The position numbers and the translations under genes were made by a program. This document shows, one piece after another, positions 17,408-27,643 of a DNA stretch of 64,000 nucleotides. The stretch lies in contig CAYGTC010000004.1 in NCBI GenBank assembly GCA_964352735.1, positions 62,001 to 126,000 on the forward strand, written 5' to 3'. Each line of letters starts with the position of its first letter. Position 1 is the stretch's first letter. A model generated the notes under the pieces. That model ran no database searches, was not told the origin of the DNA, and saw only the letters and a program-made list of their open reading frames with translations. This stretch comes from NORP309 sp964352735 (GTDB taxonomy: Bacteria > Pseudomonadota > Gammaproteobacteria > Xanthomonadales > Marinicellaceae).

Positions 17408-19088
17408 ATCATCTTATAAAATTTACACCATTGGTCTTATCATGGTTTTAATCATTGGCAGCGGTTGTCAACAGTCAGAACAAGTTGAACAAACGGTAAC
17501 TCCTGTTTCATCTGATACCATTGTTGCCAGCTATGGTAAAGAAAGTTTGAGGGTTGATGATCTAGAGAATTATATCGTAAATTTGCCCGCGGACAAGCGT
17601 TGGTCCAACAGTGATCCAACTCAATGGTTAAAAAACACCATTGGTCAGAATGTAGTAGAGAAGAAGCTTTTGGCTGAGGCTTTATTGATTGGAGCACAGC
17701 ATGAACCGAAATTTGTCAATATCATGCGTAACTTATCTAGGAATGCCTATGTTCAACAATACTTGAGTGCTTCTATTCAGGAACAACAAGGTTTCACTGA
17801 AAGTGATTTGAAAGCCTACTATGATGAGCACCGTGATGAATACAATTTACCTGAGAAACGTTTGGTTTATCACATCTTCAAAAACAATAAACACAGTGAT
17901 GCACAACAACAACTCAAGCAATTAAAAGACAGGTACGATCAAGGTGAGAATTTCATGCTGTTGGCACAACAGCACTCAGATTCTGAGACCAGGCGCAATC
18001 AGGGGCGACTGGGCTTATTAAAAAGAGGAGACATGTCAGCAGATTTTGATGCCATTGTCTTTTCACTTGAGTTGAATCAAACCAGTGATGTGGTTAAAAC
18101 TGCCACTGGGTTCCATATGTTTTTAGTGACTGATATTCTACCAGCAAAATCTTATGATTTTGAACAAGTTAAAAACCAAATTATCAATGAATTGACGCCC
18201 CAGTTGGGTATTGAGTTTTTAAAGGAAAAAGCTTTATCATTAAATGAGGAAGAAGCATTTTTTGTGGTCAGTAAAGATGAATTGGTTGCAATGAATAATC
18301 AAAGACAAAACCGTTCTCATCTGCTGAAAGTTGGAGAATACCAATTGCCTTATAATCAAATGTTACATGAGCTCAATGAGTTAAAAAAAAGCACCAGAAT
18401 GACAATAGATATAGATAAGCAAATGCAGTACGTCCAAACAGTTGCTTACAGCGAAATTATCTATCAGCACATGTTAGATAACAAGGTTGATTTATTGCAA
18501 TCAGATTTGTTGAAAAATAAAGAGGAAAAACTACTGGTTGAGCACTATCTTGAGGTGAAAATGGTCAGTTATTTGAATAATCATCCTGATGTTGTTCAAC
18601 AGTATTATGATAAAAACCGCATGCGTTTTGCGACGCCAGTCAGAGTAAAACTACAACGCTTGGTGGTACCTAAGGTTGATCAATTGGATATTATGCCTGA
18701 GCTCGAATCAGTTATTGAATCTTTAGAAAAAGGCGATGTATCAATGCAAGATTTAGCGAACCAATACCATGGCAAAGTACAAAATTTGGCTTGGAGAAAA
18801 GCAGATCAATTGGCTGCCATTGACAAACAAATACTTAATTACGCTTTCTTGTTGAAAGTAGGTGAGTATTCACCACCATACACAAATGCTCAGTTTTATT
18901 CCATTCTACATTTACTTGATCGGAAAGAATCACAAGAGCAAGAGCTTATTCAAGTCAGAACAGAGGTTATCAGAGACTACGTCGCTAATAATGCTGCACA
19001 ATTATACAGCCAAATCAGTCAAGATCTGTTGAAGGATTTACAGTTCAATGAACAAGGCATTAAGGATTTTATCAATAATAGAGGTTAA
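17400..19088 (+). CDS. Parvulin-type peptidyl-prolyl isomerase lipoprotein I (copy A)
   Basis: 562 residues from the ATG at 17400. The signal sequence ends in the lipobox GSGC followed by QQ. An N-terminal helical SurA/PpiC-like chaperone part spans about 45-145. A parvulin-like domain covers about 150-250, from KRLVYHIFKNN through QHSDSETRRNQGRLGLLKRG to TGFHMFLVTDILP. The C-terminal half is helical, with a second, weaker rotamase-like stretch near 405-500. Such proteins help outer-membrane or secreted proteins fold in the periplasm; EpsD-like relatives occur in exopolysaccharide/exosortase clusters. It overlaps the sulfatase-like gene by 8 bases, so the two are translationally coupled. Its paralogue in copy B is at 35517-37202. 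Confidence 0.85.
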   Translation: MNKSSYKIYTIGLIMVLIIGSGCQQSEQVEQTVTPVSSDTIVASYGKESLRVDDLENYIVNLPADKRWSNSDPTQWLKNTIGQNVVEKKLLAEALLIGAQHEPKFVNIMRNLSRNAYVQQYLSASIQEQQGFTESDLKAYYDEHRDEYNLPEKRLVYHIFKNNKHSDAQQQLKQLKDRYDQGENFMLLAQQHSDSETRRNQGRLGLLKRGDMSADFDAIVFSLELNQTSDVVKTATGFHMFLVTDILPAKSYDFEQVKNQIINELTPQLGIEFLKEKALSLNEEEAFFVVSKDELVAMNNQRQNRSHLLKVGEYQLPYNQMLHELNELKKSTRMTIDIDKQMQYVQTVAYSEIIYQHMLDNKVDLLQSDLLKNKEEKLLVEHYLEVKMVSYLNNHPDVVQQYYDKNRMRFATPVRVKLQRLVVPKVDQLDIMPELESVIESLEKGDVSMQDLANQYHGKVQNLAWRKADQLAAIDKQILNYAFLLKVGEYSPPYTNAQFYSILHLLDRKESQEQELIQVRTEVIRDYVANNAAQLYSQISQDLLKDLQFNEQGIKDFINNRG

Positions 19089-19121
19089 TTGCTTTTTTTA
19101 CTACCAAAGGACATAGTTAAA

Positions 19122-20729
19122 TCAATCATTAATAACCATGTCATCAATGATTGATTGAGTGATGTCATTTTGTAAAGATTTGGCAGCTTTATTGCCTAAA
19201 GTGTTGTGAATGCTTTTTTGCGCTTCTTCATAAGTCATGGCTTTAGCTTCAATCACTTCATCAAGACGAAGTATCCAAACGATGCCTCTTTCTTCACTTG
19301 CAACAGGCAAGCTGATGTCACCTTTTTGCATGGTTTTGATTTGTCGAGACACCTCAATGCCAAAAACTTGAGGAATATCTACAGCGCTGAGTGAGATTGA
19401 ATAACCCTCAGGGTATTTTTTGTTCAGGAATGAATATTGTGCAAAAGCCTGTTTAAAAGTGATTTTTTTGTGCGCGATGTCATACCACAATTGATAAGTG
19501 TGTTGATGACTGGTGACTTTATTTTGAGGATCAAGTTTTAAGGCGATTGCTGAAATACTGAACCGAGGTTTATGAATGTAGTTTTTATGATGGGCCTCAA
19601 AATAGTTGCGTTCATCAGTTTCAGTGGGAATTTTCAATTGTTCACCAATCATTAGGGCCATAACTTCAGAGGCTATGTGCTGTTGTAATAAATAACGGCT
19701 TTTTTCCTCCAATTGTTTTTGAGCAGTTGGATTTAATTGGCGGTAAAAAGCCGCATAAAGAAAATGGTTATTGATGCTGTTTTCTATGGTCTTTTTTGCG
19801 AAGTCAGACAATTCCTTCTGGCCTTTTTTGCCATTTAAAAGCCACAATAATTGCTGATTGCTTAATTCTGCATTATTTGATTTGGCAGCGACCATCTGCC
19901 CTTGGGCATTTGTGATGGCACCCCAGTCTATATTTATATGCGCGTTATTGATGGTTAGCTGTTTTTTCTTTTCAAAAGCTTGATGAACAGCATGATTGGT
20001 TAACGTGTTAATTACCCTTTCAGATATTTGTTGGTCTGTTTGCTTGTGTGGCAAGACGATGCGTTCGCAATAAAAGATCAAGACACCTTGTTTTCCAATG
20101 ATGACATCGGAGGTTTGATTGGGTTTCATATTCATGACGATGTCATTAATGGTAGGTGGAAACTTACCATGTGCAATATTCCCGATCAAGCCAGATTGTA
20201 ATCGGCTTTGTGATTCAGATTCAGCGACAGCGAATTTTTTAAAGCTGTCCAGATCTGAAATTTGATCATGAATCTGCTGCATTTTTTGATTGATGTTTCT
20301 GATCTCTTTTGCAGTGGCATTAAGCGGGTAGTTTTTAAAGATTTGATAGAGCCTAACTTTGGCTTTTTTGTTGTGCTGCCTTTGCATGAGCATAGCGGTG
20401 TTGTCGTCCACTTGTTGCTGGTCAAGTTTGACTGTGGCTCGAATGGAACGCTTGATAAAAGGCTCTGATTGACTATTTCTACTGTTGTTGTGCAAAAAAA
20501 TCATTTTATCAAGTTGGCTCTTTTCAATGAGTGCTTGTTGTGAAACTAAATGGTGTTCAACAGCAAAGGCATCTTTTTGTTCAGTGGCTCCTTGCAATTG
20601 AATCAAAGGCCTGTGTTTTAGCCATGTTTGCATCTGGTTTTCATTGACGAAAAAATGCTGAGGTTTATTGTGTTGTTGACAAGCGTGTAAAAAAATCAGT
20701 GTAAAGGCACAAAAATATATTTTCTTCAT
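19122..20729 (-). CDS. Parvulin-type peptidyl-prolyl isomerase lipoprotein II (copy A)
   Basis: 535 residues, lipobox LHAC followed by QQ. A parvulin-like region at about 125-235 includes KVRLYQIFKNYP, ESESQSRLQSGLIGNIAHG and GVLIFYCERIVLP. A second, degenerate one near the C terminus (about 390-510) contains YSFLNKKYPEGYSISLS and GIVWILRLDEVIEAK. The N-terminal region is helical, as in SurA-like chaperones. It is the last gene of a tight five-gene minus-strand operon, its start overlapping the end of the spermidine-synthase-like gene by 4 bases. It faces PPIase I tail to tail with a 33-base gap and no clear terminator. The likely role is periplasmic folding of exported proteins of the cluster (inference). 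Confidence 0.8.
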   Translation of the reverse strand: MKKIYFCAFTLIFLHACQQHNKPQHFFVNENQMQTWLKHRPLIQLQGATEQKDAFAVEHHLVSQQALIEKSQLDKMIFLHNNSRNSQSEPFIKRSIRATVKLDQQQVDDNTAMLMQRQHNKKAKVRLYQIFKNYPLNATAKEIRNINQKMQQIHDQISDLDSFKKFAVAESESQSRLQSGLIGNIAHGKFPPTINDIVMNMKPNQTSDVIIGKQGVLIFYCERIVLPHKQTDQQISERVINTLTNHAVHQAFEKKKQLTINNAHINIDWGAITNAQGQMVAAKSNNAELSNQQLLWLLNGKKGQKELSDFAKKTIENSINNHFLYAAFYRQLNPTAQKQLEEKSRYLLQQHIASEVMALMIGEQLKIPTETDERNYFEAHHKNYIHKPRFSISAIALKLDPQNKVTSHQHTYQLWYDIAHKKITFKQAFAQYSFLNKKYPEGYSISLSAVDIPQVFGIEVSRQIKTMQKGDISLPVASEERGIVWILRLDEVIEAKAMTYEEAQKSIHNTLGNKAAKSLQNDITQSIIDDMVIND

Positions 20730-23700
20730 TTGTTTTTCAGCGTGTTAATTTTTTCAATAAATGTTTCATCATAAAGCCCTTGTTGTTGCGCAACAGCAAT
20801 GGTCTGTGAAATCAATTTGTTAATGACAGCTGCGCCTCTGCGATTGTTGGATGGGGGCAACATGGCTTTTAATTCATAAAGTGTAGCAATAGCGGTGTCA
20901 ACTCTTTTCATTTCATTGGCCAATGTGACTTTTTCAATCAATTGATTTGAGTTTTTTAATAGCGTTAGTTGTTCATCTATCATTATCATGGCTTGTTCTT
21001 TATGGTGAAAGTCTTGACTTTTTAAGCGCCACTGGATTCTCAAAGAATTGGCCAGCTCAAATGCAGGGTGGGTGTCATCGATACGAGCTAATGTCTTTTC
21101 CATGTTCTGTATTTTATTCCATTTGCGCAATTGCAATAATCGTGAGGCATCCATTAACTCATTGGCAATAGGAATGTTTGTGATGATCTTTTGTAACACA
21201 GGACGCTTGTTGTTGAGTAAAGGCTTTATTTGACTGGTCATCAAATAATAGGTTAATTCTTCAATGGCTGATTGATGTTTATTGGCGTCTTGAGTGAATA
21301 ACTGTGTCAAATACTTGAGTAACTTAGCTTGAGTTTTTGCACGTAATTGGGGTTTTTGTTGGGCATCTTGGATCATCAATAGTGCAGTTTGCTTAATGAT
21401 TGGATCATCGATATATGAGAGTAAATATTTTAATCGATGAAAAGCGTGTTCTTTTATCAATCGTCTGATGGTACTAAAACTGTTGTTTTTAATTTTTGTA
21501 ATTAATGGATCGTAATCAATCAATATTTGATTAAACAAGGGTTTATTTAAGGAGCTTTTTATGATTTTTGGTGAGCGCAATTTCAACACATTGAAATAAT
21601 CAGTACTTAATAGAGCATTATCGGCGAAAATTTTGCTATCTTGTGCATTTAAGCGCCTGCTCATATTGAGGTGTGCTAAGTTGCGGGTACCCAATGTTTG
21701 CCACTTTTTTTGATTTTCAGGTTGATTGAAGTATTCTGTATTTAAATTGATTGGTTGATCTGAAGAAACAAAAATCAACCCTCCTGTTGACAGTGGTTGA
21801 AACAATTCGACATGTTGAAATTCTGCATTCAATGTGGCCAATAAAGACTTTAATAAGGCTTCGTCAATAAACCGCATGCCTATCCATTGTACGAATACTC
21901 CATCATTATTTAAGCGGCTTTTGACAGTGGCAAAGAATTCACGAGTGTATAAATTTGATGCCCCTGCTGTCCATGGATGAGAGGGTTGGGAAACCACTAT
22001 GTCAAAGGCCTGTGTACTGTTTCTGATGGCGTTTCTGGCATCATTAACATGCAGTTTTAATCTGGGGTCAGACAGTGGGTCGATGCCACGCCATTTTGAT
22101 AAAGAACGGTTGGCATTGACGACTTCTTGCTCCAGTTCAACTACGTCAATATTTTTAATGGATTCCGGCACGGCTTTGAGTGTTATTCCTGCGCCCAAAC
22201 CAATGATCAACATGTCCTTGGCATGTGGATTAACCACTGTTGGTAACATGGATAACCAATGTGCCAAGAAATATTGTCCATCTCGCTTGCCTGCCATTTC
22301 AATAGAAGATTCAGGTAGGCCGTTGGTCAATAATCGCATTTCTGACCCTTGATCCATCAGAATGACTGTGGTGCTTTCCCCAATGCCCATATAGTGGAGT
22401 TTGCCCGTTTGTGATTTTTTACCGAGCGTTGAATAACTCAGAAGTTTGATGGGCTCTTGTAATGGAACCAGCCATATTAAAAGGATGCCGGCCATTAATA
22501 TTGGTGTGATTTTCAACTGGCTTTTTGACATTATGACTGTTGAAATGGCTAAAACTATACTGATGCTTGCTAATATTTTGGTGCTGATCACAAAGCCATA
22601 GTGAGACAATAAATAAAAGCCCATTAATAAAGATCCAATGATTGCACCCACAGTATTCCAACTGTATACACGGGCTGAAACTTCACCTGAGTTGTGATTT
22701 TCTGTTGCCAAAATATTGATGGCCAATGGGAAAGTCATGCCAATGAATAATGCACCTGGTAATAAGGTTGCCAATCCAATGATGATGGCTTCGTTTATAA
22801 AAGACCAACTTCCATAATGTCCTTTCATGTCAAAGTCAGTCAGATCATTGGCAAAAAAGAAGCTGATAAAAAAGCACAAGGCAATGGCCAATTGTACAAA
22901 ACAAAAGCTTGTTGTGGCTCTGAATTTTTTACTCAGTGAGCTGCCCAAAAATGCACCCAATGCTAAAGCCAATAAAAACACAAACAACATGACTCCAAAT
23001 GAATAAATGCTGCTGCCTAACATATGGCTGAGTAAGCGAGTCCAAAGAATTTCATAGGCAAAAGACACGGCACCTGATACCAGTATAATGGGTAAGATCC
23101 AATGTATGGATTTTTGAGTTGTTGATTGATTATCTTGAGTCAGTGCAGTATTGGAACGGGTTTCTGTATTGCGTCTAAAATACAGAACACCAACGATGAA
23201 AATGATAACATTGATGACAACTGCTGTGTAAGTCGTCATGCCCAAACCATAGTTTGGCAGTAATAAAAATGCGCTGATCAATGCACCCATGCAAGCGCCA
23301 AAAGTATTGGTGGCGTATAATCGACCAATTTTCTTGCCAAAGTTGTCGCCTCTTTGAACAGCAAAGTCAGATAAAAGTGGCAGCGTTGCGCCCATAAGTG
23401 TGGTGGGTATTAACAATACTGCAAATGAACCAAGTACATACATGATGGCATTGTGTGCACTCATACTGCTGAGTTGAGGGGTTGTGTAAAAAAAACTGTA
23501 CACATGAGCAATAAACTGTAAAAAATAGGGTACGCATAATGCTGAGACAGCAATGGCCAATTCCAGTATGGCATACAGCCGTACGGGATTCTTGACACGC
23601 TGGATCATGCGACCAATATAACTGGCACCCAATGCTAACCCTCCCATATAGGATGCCAAAACAGCAGCAATGGCCAGTTCAGTACTGCCAAATATCAATG

Positions 23701-23803
23701 ACAATTGTTGTGACCAGGCTGACTGGTATATCAGGCCAGAGAAACCTGAAAGGAAGAATAATGTCAGCAGTATCCCTGTATCTAAATAATGTTTTTTTTG
23801 CAT
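20726..23803 (-). CDS. Polytopic membrane protein fused to a spermidine-synthase-like domain
   Basis: 1025 residues. Residues about 10-445 contain many membrane helices of the MFS/spermidine-synthase-fusion type (GFSGLIYQSAWSQQL and MGATLPLLSDFAVQRG are typical). A Rossmann aminopropyltransferase/methyltransferase-like domain follows (about 480-720), with MLIIGLGAGITLKAVP near residue 530, then IDVVELEQEVV and FDIVVSQPSHPW. The last 300 residues are helical and match nothing I recognise. Proteins of this type exist widely as multi-pass proteins with unknown substrates; true polyamine synthesis is not implied. It sits inside an operon of lipoproteins, 1 base after the FG-GAP gene and overlapping the next gene by 4. 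It may modify a membrane or exported substrate (inference). Copy B of the cluster has no counterpart. Confidence 0.85.
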   Translation of the reverse strand: MQKKHYLDTGILLTLFFLSGFSGLIYQSAWSQQLSLIFGSTELAIAAVLASYMGGLALGASYIGRMIQRVKNPVRLYAILELAIAVSALCVPYFLQFIAHVYSFFYTTPQLSSMSAHNAIMYVLGSFAVLLIPTTLMGATLPLLSDFAVQRGDNFGKKIGRLYATNTFGACMGALISAFLLLPNYGLGMTTYTAVVINVIIFIVGVLYFRRNTETRSNTALTQDNQSTTQKSIHWILPIILVSGAVSFAYEILWTRLLSHMLGSSIYSFGVMLFVFLLALALGAFLGSSLSKKFRATTSFCFVQLAIALCFFISFFFANDLTDFDMKGHYGSWSFINEAIIIGLATLLPGALFIGMTFPLAINILATENHNSGEVSARVYSWNTVGAIIGSLLMGFYLLSHYGFVISTKILASISIVLAISTVIMSKSQLKITPILMAGILLIWLVPLQEPIKLLSYSTLGKKSQTGKLHYMGIGESTTVILMDQGSEMRLLTNGLPESSIEMAGKRDGQYFLAHWLSMLPTVVNPHAKDMLIIGLGAGITLKAVPESIKNIDVVELEQEVVNANRSLSKWRGIDPLSDPRLKLHVNDARNAIRNSTQAFDIVVSQPSHPWTAGASNLYTREFFATVKSRLNNDGVFVQWIGMRFIDEALLKSLLATLNAEFQHVELFQPLSTGGLIFVSSDQPINLNTEYFNQPENQKKWQTLGTRNLAHLNMSRRLNAQDSKIFADNALLSTDYFNVLKLRSPKIIKSSLNKPLFNQILIDYDPLITKIKNNSFSTIRRLIKEHAFHRLKYLLSYIDDPIIKQTALLMIQDAQQKPQLRAKTQAKLLKYLTQLFTQDANKHQSAIEELTYYLMTSQIKPLLNNKRPVLQKIITNIPIANELMDASRLLQLRKWNKIQNMEKTLARIDDTHPAFELANSLRIQWRLKSQDFHHKEQAMIMIDEQLTLLKNSNQLIEKVTLANEMKRVDTAIATLYELKAMLPPSNNRRGAAVINKLISQTIAVAQQQGLYDETFIEKINTLKNK

Positions 23804-23804
23804 A

Positions 23805-26063
23805 TCAATGATTTATATTTTTAGTCAAAGAATTTTGACCCTCGATAATGGTGATTTTTTGGTTGACATCAATGTCAGAAAATTGTGATTTTTCGCCACT
23901 TGGCCAATTGATGATGAGCTGATCAATAGATTCAGCCTGATTTAAACCAATTTCCAGTTGCAAACTATTGGCACCAAAGCTTCCACCGGAGGAAACATGG
24001 CGGTGGACAGTGCGTTGTATGTTATTGTCCTTTATGTTTATAGTAACACGACTACCAATGGCACTTCGACTCGATTGTGTGCCTTGTAGTTGAATGGTTA
24101 TCCAGTTGTTGCCAAAACCAGGGTTTTCGAAAAAGGCATTTTGAAAGACATCGCTGCTGTATACACCACCCATTACAGCATATATGTCTTGATCGCCGTC
24201 ATTGTCCATATCAGTAAATGAAATGCCGTGGCCTTTTTGTAAGTGGCCAGTTACCGTGGTGTGGGTAACATCAATAAAAGATTGTCCCTGATCATTGAGA
24301 AACATTCGATTCGGGATGATGCTCCTGAAATCTGGTGAGCCTGTACCAATGTACATATCTAGATAACCATCGTTGTTGAGGTCTCCGAAATTAGCGCCCA
24401 TGGCAAGCAACGGTTGTTGTAACCCCTGTTGTTTGGTCACGTCGGCAAAGGTGCCATTGCCAAGATTGCGGTATAAACGAGGATAGTTTTTTGGGGTTTT
24501 TCCATTCAGATAATGGTCAATTATTGAAAAAGCCTGTGATTCATTAAATGATTTGGATGGTTCACTGCTGTAGGCATCTGCTGAAAAGTCAGCAACAAAA
24601 ATATCCAACCAACCATCGTTATCAAAATCCCAGAACCAGGTAGGAAAACTGTACAGTGGTTCTTGAACCCCTGCTTGTTTGGCAACATCAACAAACTGGA
24701 TATTGTCGGGCTTTGATATGTTTTTCATCAGTTGATTGGTGTAATTCATACGAGAAATATACAAATCTATTTTTCCATCATTGTTATAATCTCCCCAAGT
24801 GGCACCTTTGACAAAGCCTTTTGTGTTAAGACCTGCCTGTTCAGCTATATTAATAAAAGTGCCATCGCCTTGATTGTGGTAGAGTTCACCAGGATGTGGT
24901 ATGTTAGGTAAAGACTCATTACCAATGAATAAGTCCAGCCAACCATCATTGTCTACATCTGCCCATGCAGCAGTTTGGGTGGGATGAAAGCTTAACATTC
25001 CAGATGATTCCGTAACATCGGTAAAAGTACCATCACCATTGTTGCGCAATAGTGAATTGGGGTGTCGACCAGACCTGAGCAACCATGCGCCTCTCAGAAC
25101 CAAAACATCAATGTCTCCGTCATTGTCATAGTCGGCTTGGACCATATTGAGGCCACCACTGATACCTGTGATATTGGCTTGTTCAGTACTGTCAATAAAT
25201 TGACCGTTGTGATCATTCAGCAATAATCGTAATTGACTACTCAGATTCCACCCCGAAGTCAAAATATCCATATAACCATCATTATTAAAGTCTTCTGCAA
25301 CAACGCTACCGGCAAGATCAATTAAATTACTGCCATTATTTGGTGCAATGTTTTTGAATTTCTTTAATACCGTTTTTGATTCAAATAATGACATCGGAAT
25401 CAACCACTCAGGTTTAATACCATCTGGATGAAGGCCAATGGTTTGTGCAGCCAGATTATACAGCCATTTACTCACCAGATCATTGGGGTCTTGTTGCAAC
25501 AATAGCTGGTATTGTTGCATGGCTTGTTGTGAACCTTGTTGATTCAGATGGACAGCAGCTGGACTGATCGGAAAAATACAACTGTCATTGCCATGAAGCA
25601 TGATGCAATTGCTCTGTTCCCCAACCCTCAACAGTGCAATGGCTAACAATCTTCGGGTTTTTTGCTCATCATCGGCTGTATATCGTTGTGCATTGAGCTC
25701 TATAAAATTCAATATTTTTTGGAATAAATCAACGGCATCCATGGAGTTTCCTGCTCGTAACCTTTCGTTGCCAAGTTTCAACATATGGTTGATGTTTTCA
25801 TGGCTGATTGAGATTGGAGCAGAGGGCTCCATAAAAGCCAGTCTTTCGACGTTCATAAAACTGTTAGTCATTGGATTGGCCATGGCGGCGATATTTTGTA
25901 ATCTGCTCACCATTGTTTCATGCTCATTTTTGTGCTGTTGATCAACGGCCGCTTCAGTCGATTGTGTTTGTATTTTGTGCTGTTGATTGTCATCACAACT
26001 CAGAATAAACATCAGTAAACATGTGATGAAAAAAGAGTGCTTGATTAATAATGTATTATTCAT
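23805..26063 (-). CDS. Large FG-GAP/ASPIC-UnbV (CRTAC1-like) lipoprotein (copy A)
   Basis: 752 residues. The lipobox is FILSC with Asp-Asp behind the Cys; in E. coli Asp at +2 favours inner-membrane retention. A helical TPR-like N-terminal part (about 80-225) contains the pair NCIMLHGNDSCIFP. From about 240 to 650 at least seven FG-GAP/VCBS blades carry calcium-binding loops such as DFNNDGYMDIL, DYDNDGDIDVL, DVDNDGWLDLF and DMDNDGDQDIY, predicting a seven-bladed propeller. The C-terminal ASPIC/UnbV domain (about 670-735) has SSGGSFGANSLQLEIGL and INWPSG. Propellers of this type bind proteins or glycans outside the cell. Its partner in copy B is at 38905-41148. Confidence 0.9.
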   Translation of the reverse strand: MNNTLLIKHSFFITCLLMFILSCDDNQQHKIQTQSTEAAVDQQHKNEHETMVSRLQNIAAMANPMTNSFMNVERLAFMEPSAPISISHENINHMLKLGNERLRAGNSMDAVDLFQKILNFIELNAQRYTADDEQKTRRLLAIALLRVGEQSNCIMLHGNDSCIFPISPAAVHLNQQGSQQAMQQYQLLLQQDPNDLVSKWLYNLAAQTIGLHPDGIKPEWLIPMSLFESKTVLKKFKNIAPNNGSNLIDLAGSVVAEDFNNDGYMDILTSGWNLSSQLRLLLNDHNGQFIDSTEQANITGISGGLNMVQADYDNDGDIDVLVLRGAWLLRSGRHPNSLLRNNGDGTFTDVTESSGMLSFHPTQTAAWADVDNDGWLDLFIGNESLPNIPHPGELYHNQGDGTFINIAEQAGLNTKGFVKGATWGDYNNDGKIDLYISRMNYTNQLMKNISKPDNIQFVDVAKQAGVQEPLYSFPTWFWDFDNDGWLDIFVADFSADAYSSEPSKSFNESQAFSIIDHYLNGKTPKNYPRLYRNLGNGTFADVTKQQGLQQPLLAMGANFGDLNNDGYLDMYIGTGSPDFRSIIPNRMFLNDQGQSFIDVTHTTVTGHLQKGHGISFTDMDNDGDQDIYAVMGGVYSSDVFQNAFFENPGFGNNWITIQLQGTQSSRSAIGSRVTINIKDNNIQRTVHRHVSSGGSFGANSLQLEIGLNQAESIDQLIINWPSGEKSQFSDIDVNQKITIIEGQNSLTKNINH

Positions 26064-26065
26064 GT

Positions 26066-27643
26066 TTATGATAAAGGTTCATCGTGTAACCATATGGAAT
26101 CGGTTGTCTGTTTTTTTTGATAGGCATTTAATCGGTCAGCCACTCTATTTATTTCACTTTTTTTAGATGTATTTTTTTGAATGTCATCCCAGGCCTTTTG
26201 TTGATGCACAATGGCTTGAGAAAAGTCACCTTGCCAAACAGCACACATGGCTTTTGTTTCATGTGCCATGACCGTTTGCTGTGATGCAATTTTTACCATG
26301 AGTGCATCAGGACAATGACCTTCACTTTGTGCCATGATGCGGGCTAACATATTGTTTTTGGTGTTTTGGTAAGGAGATTGCCTGTTTATATTTTGTAAAA
26401 CAGTGATTGTTTCTACTTCAGAGTGATTGGTTTGTAACAGTGTTCGGGCCAATTTAAGTGGAGTAGATTCAATAATGCCTCCAAATTCTATGGCGTTATT
26501 ATAGTGTTCAATGGCTGCCTTATATTGTTGTTGCTGGTGATATAAGTCGGCCAAGCGTATGGCATATTCACTGGATTGAGGGTTTAAAACAATGGCTTTT
26601 TGTAATTGTTCAATGGCAAGATCATTTTTGCCATTTGATTTATGGATTGTCGCCATCAATGCAAAAACTTTATCGTTTTGTAGATCAGTCAGGGGCTCAA
26701 GGGTGTTTTGTGCTTCGGTTTTATTGCCCATTTTGGCGTAAACTATAGCCATATTGTATTGAATGTTGATTCGTGATGGATCTGCTTGAGAGATTTTCTT
26801 GAGTAGATTTAAGGCTTGCAGATGATGACCTTTTTTTGAAGCTTTTATGGCTTTTTTAATGGTCTTTTGTATGCCTCGATTCAAATCTGATACATTTTGC
26901 ATGAGGGCATCATCAAAGGTGATGCTGGTGCGCAGATCGCTGTCATCTGGCGCCTTTAGAAAGTGTTGCTGTGCCAATTCTGCCTGACCATTTTTAGCGT
27001 AAATTTGTCCCAACTGATAATGGGCCTGGTAAGCTTGCGGTTGTTGTTGTAAAACCTTCTGAAAATAAGTGATGGCGGTGTCTTCATTGCCCAATTGTCT
27101 CTCAATCAAAGCCATGTGATACAAAGCCATAGGTTGACTGGGGTGGTTTGTTAAAATGCGTTGGTTAAGCTTTTGTGCCTGTGCCAGCTGATTGGTTTGT
27201 AACAATACATCAACCTGCCAAATTTGCGCAGGTAAATGTGTGTGATTGATCGGGTGGTTGAAATATTTTAGGGCTTCATCAAAGTCGCCAATTTGTCGAT
27301 AAACATGTGCCAGCAGATAATACCATTGGTGATTATTTGGTTGTTCAGCAATGGCATTGATATAACAGTCTTTGGCCTGATTCTCCATCAGGTAAGCGTG
27401 ATAGGTTTTTCCAAGTTGTCCAATTGCCCAGCCCAGTTTACTTTTTTTGGTATTGTTTTTTTTGATCAGATTGATGTATTCGATTCTTTGTTGAAATTGT
27501 TTTTTTACTATTACATCAAACGATTGATCATCAATATTCAATGGAATTGGCGGTAAGTTATGGTTCAATGCCGTATCCGTGTTTTCATTTGTAGAACAAT
27601 TGACCAACATAAAAAAGATCAAAAAAACCATTAAATATTTCAT
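26066..27643 (-). CDS. TPR-repeat lipoprotein (copy A only)
   Basis: 525 residues with a lipoprotein signal ending in LVNC (Cys16). Almost the whole mature protein is TPR-like helical pairs, for example HQWYYLLAHVYRQIGDFDEA, HYQLGQIYAKNGQAELAQQH and YAIRLADLYHQQQQYKAAIE. TPR superhelices bind peptides or proteins and typically scaffold complexes. It overlaps the upstream FG-GAP gene by 4 bases and is 2 bases from the next, so it is translationally coupled to two CRTAC1-like proteins. A periplasmic scaffold role is inferred. Copy B lacks this gene. Confidence 0.85.
   Translation of the reverse strand: MKYLMVFLIFFMLVNCSTNENTDTALNHNLPPIPLNIDDQSFDVIVKKQFQQRIEYINLIKKNNTKKSKLGWAIGQLGKTYHAYLMENQAKDCYINAIAEQPNNHQWYYLLAHVYRQIGDFDEALKYFNHPINHTHLPAQIWQVDVLLQTNQLAQAQKLNQRILTNHPSQPMALYHMALIERQLGNEDTAITYFQKVLQQQPQAYQAHYQLGQIYAKNGQAELAQQHFLKAPDDSDLRTSITFDDALMQNVSDLNRGIQKTIKKAIKASKKGHHLQALNLLKKISQADPSRINIQYNMAIVYAKMGNKTEAQNTLEPLTDLQNDKVFALMATIHKSNGKNDLAIEQLQKAIVLNPQSSEYAIRLADLYHQQQQYKAAIEHYNNAIEFGGIIESTPLKLARTLLQTNHSEVETITVLQNINRQSPYQNTKNNMLARIMAQSEGHCPDALMVKIASQQTVMAHETKAMCAVWQGDFSQAIVHQQKAWDDIQKNTSKKSEINRVADRLNAYQKKQTTDSIWLHDEPLS

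Noticed and set aside
20726..23803. Annotation as spermidine synthase (speE)
   Set aside because: The domain is only spermidine-synthase-like, is fused to membrane helices and an extra tail, and lies among exported proteins. A polyamine role is not supported.
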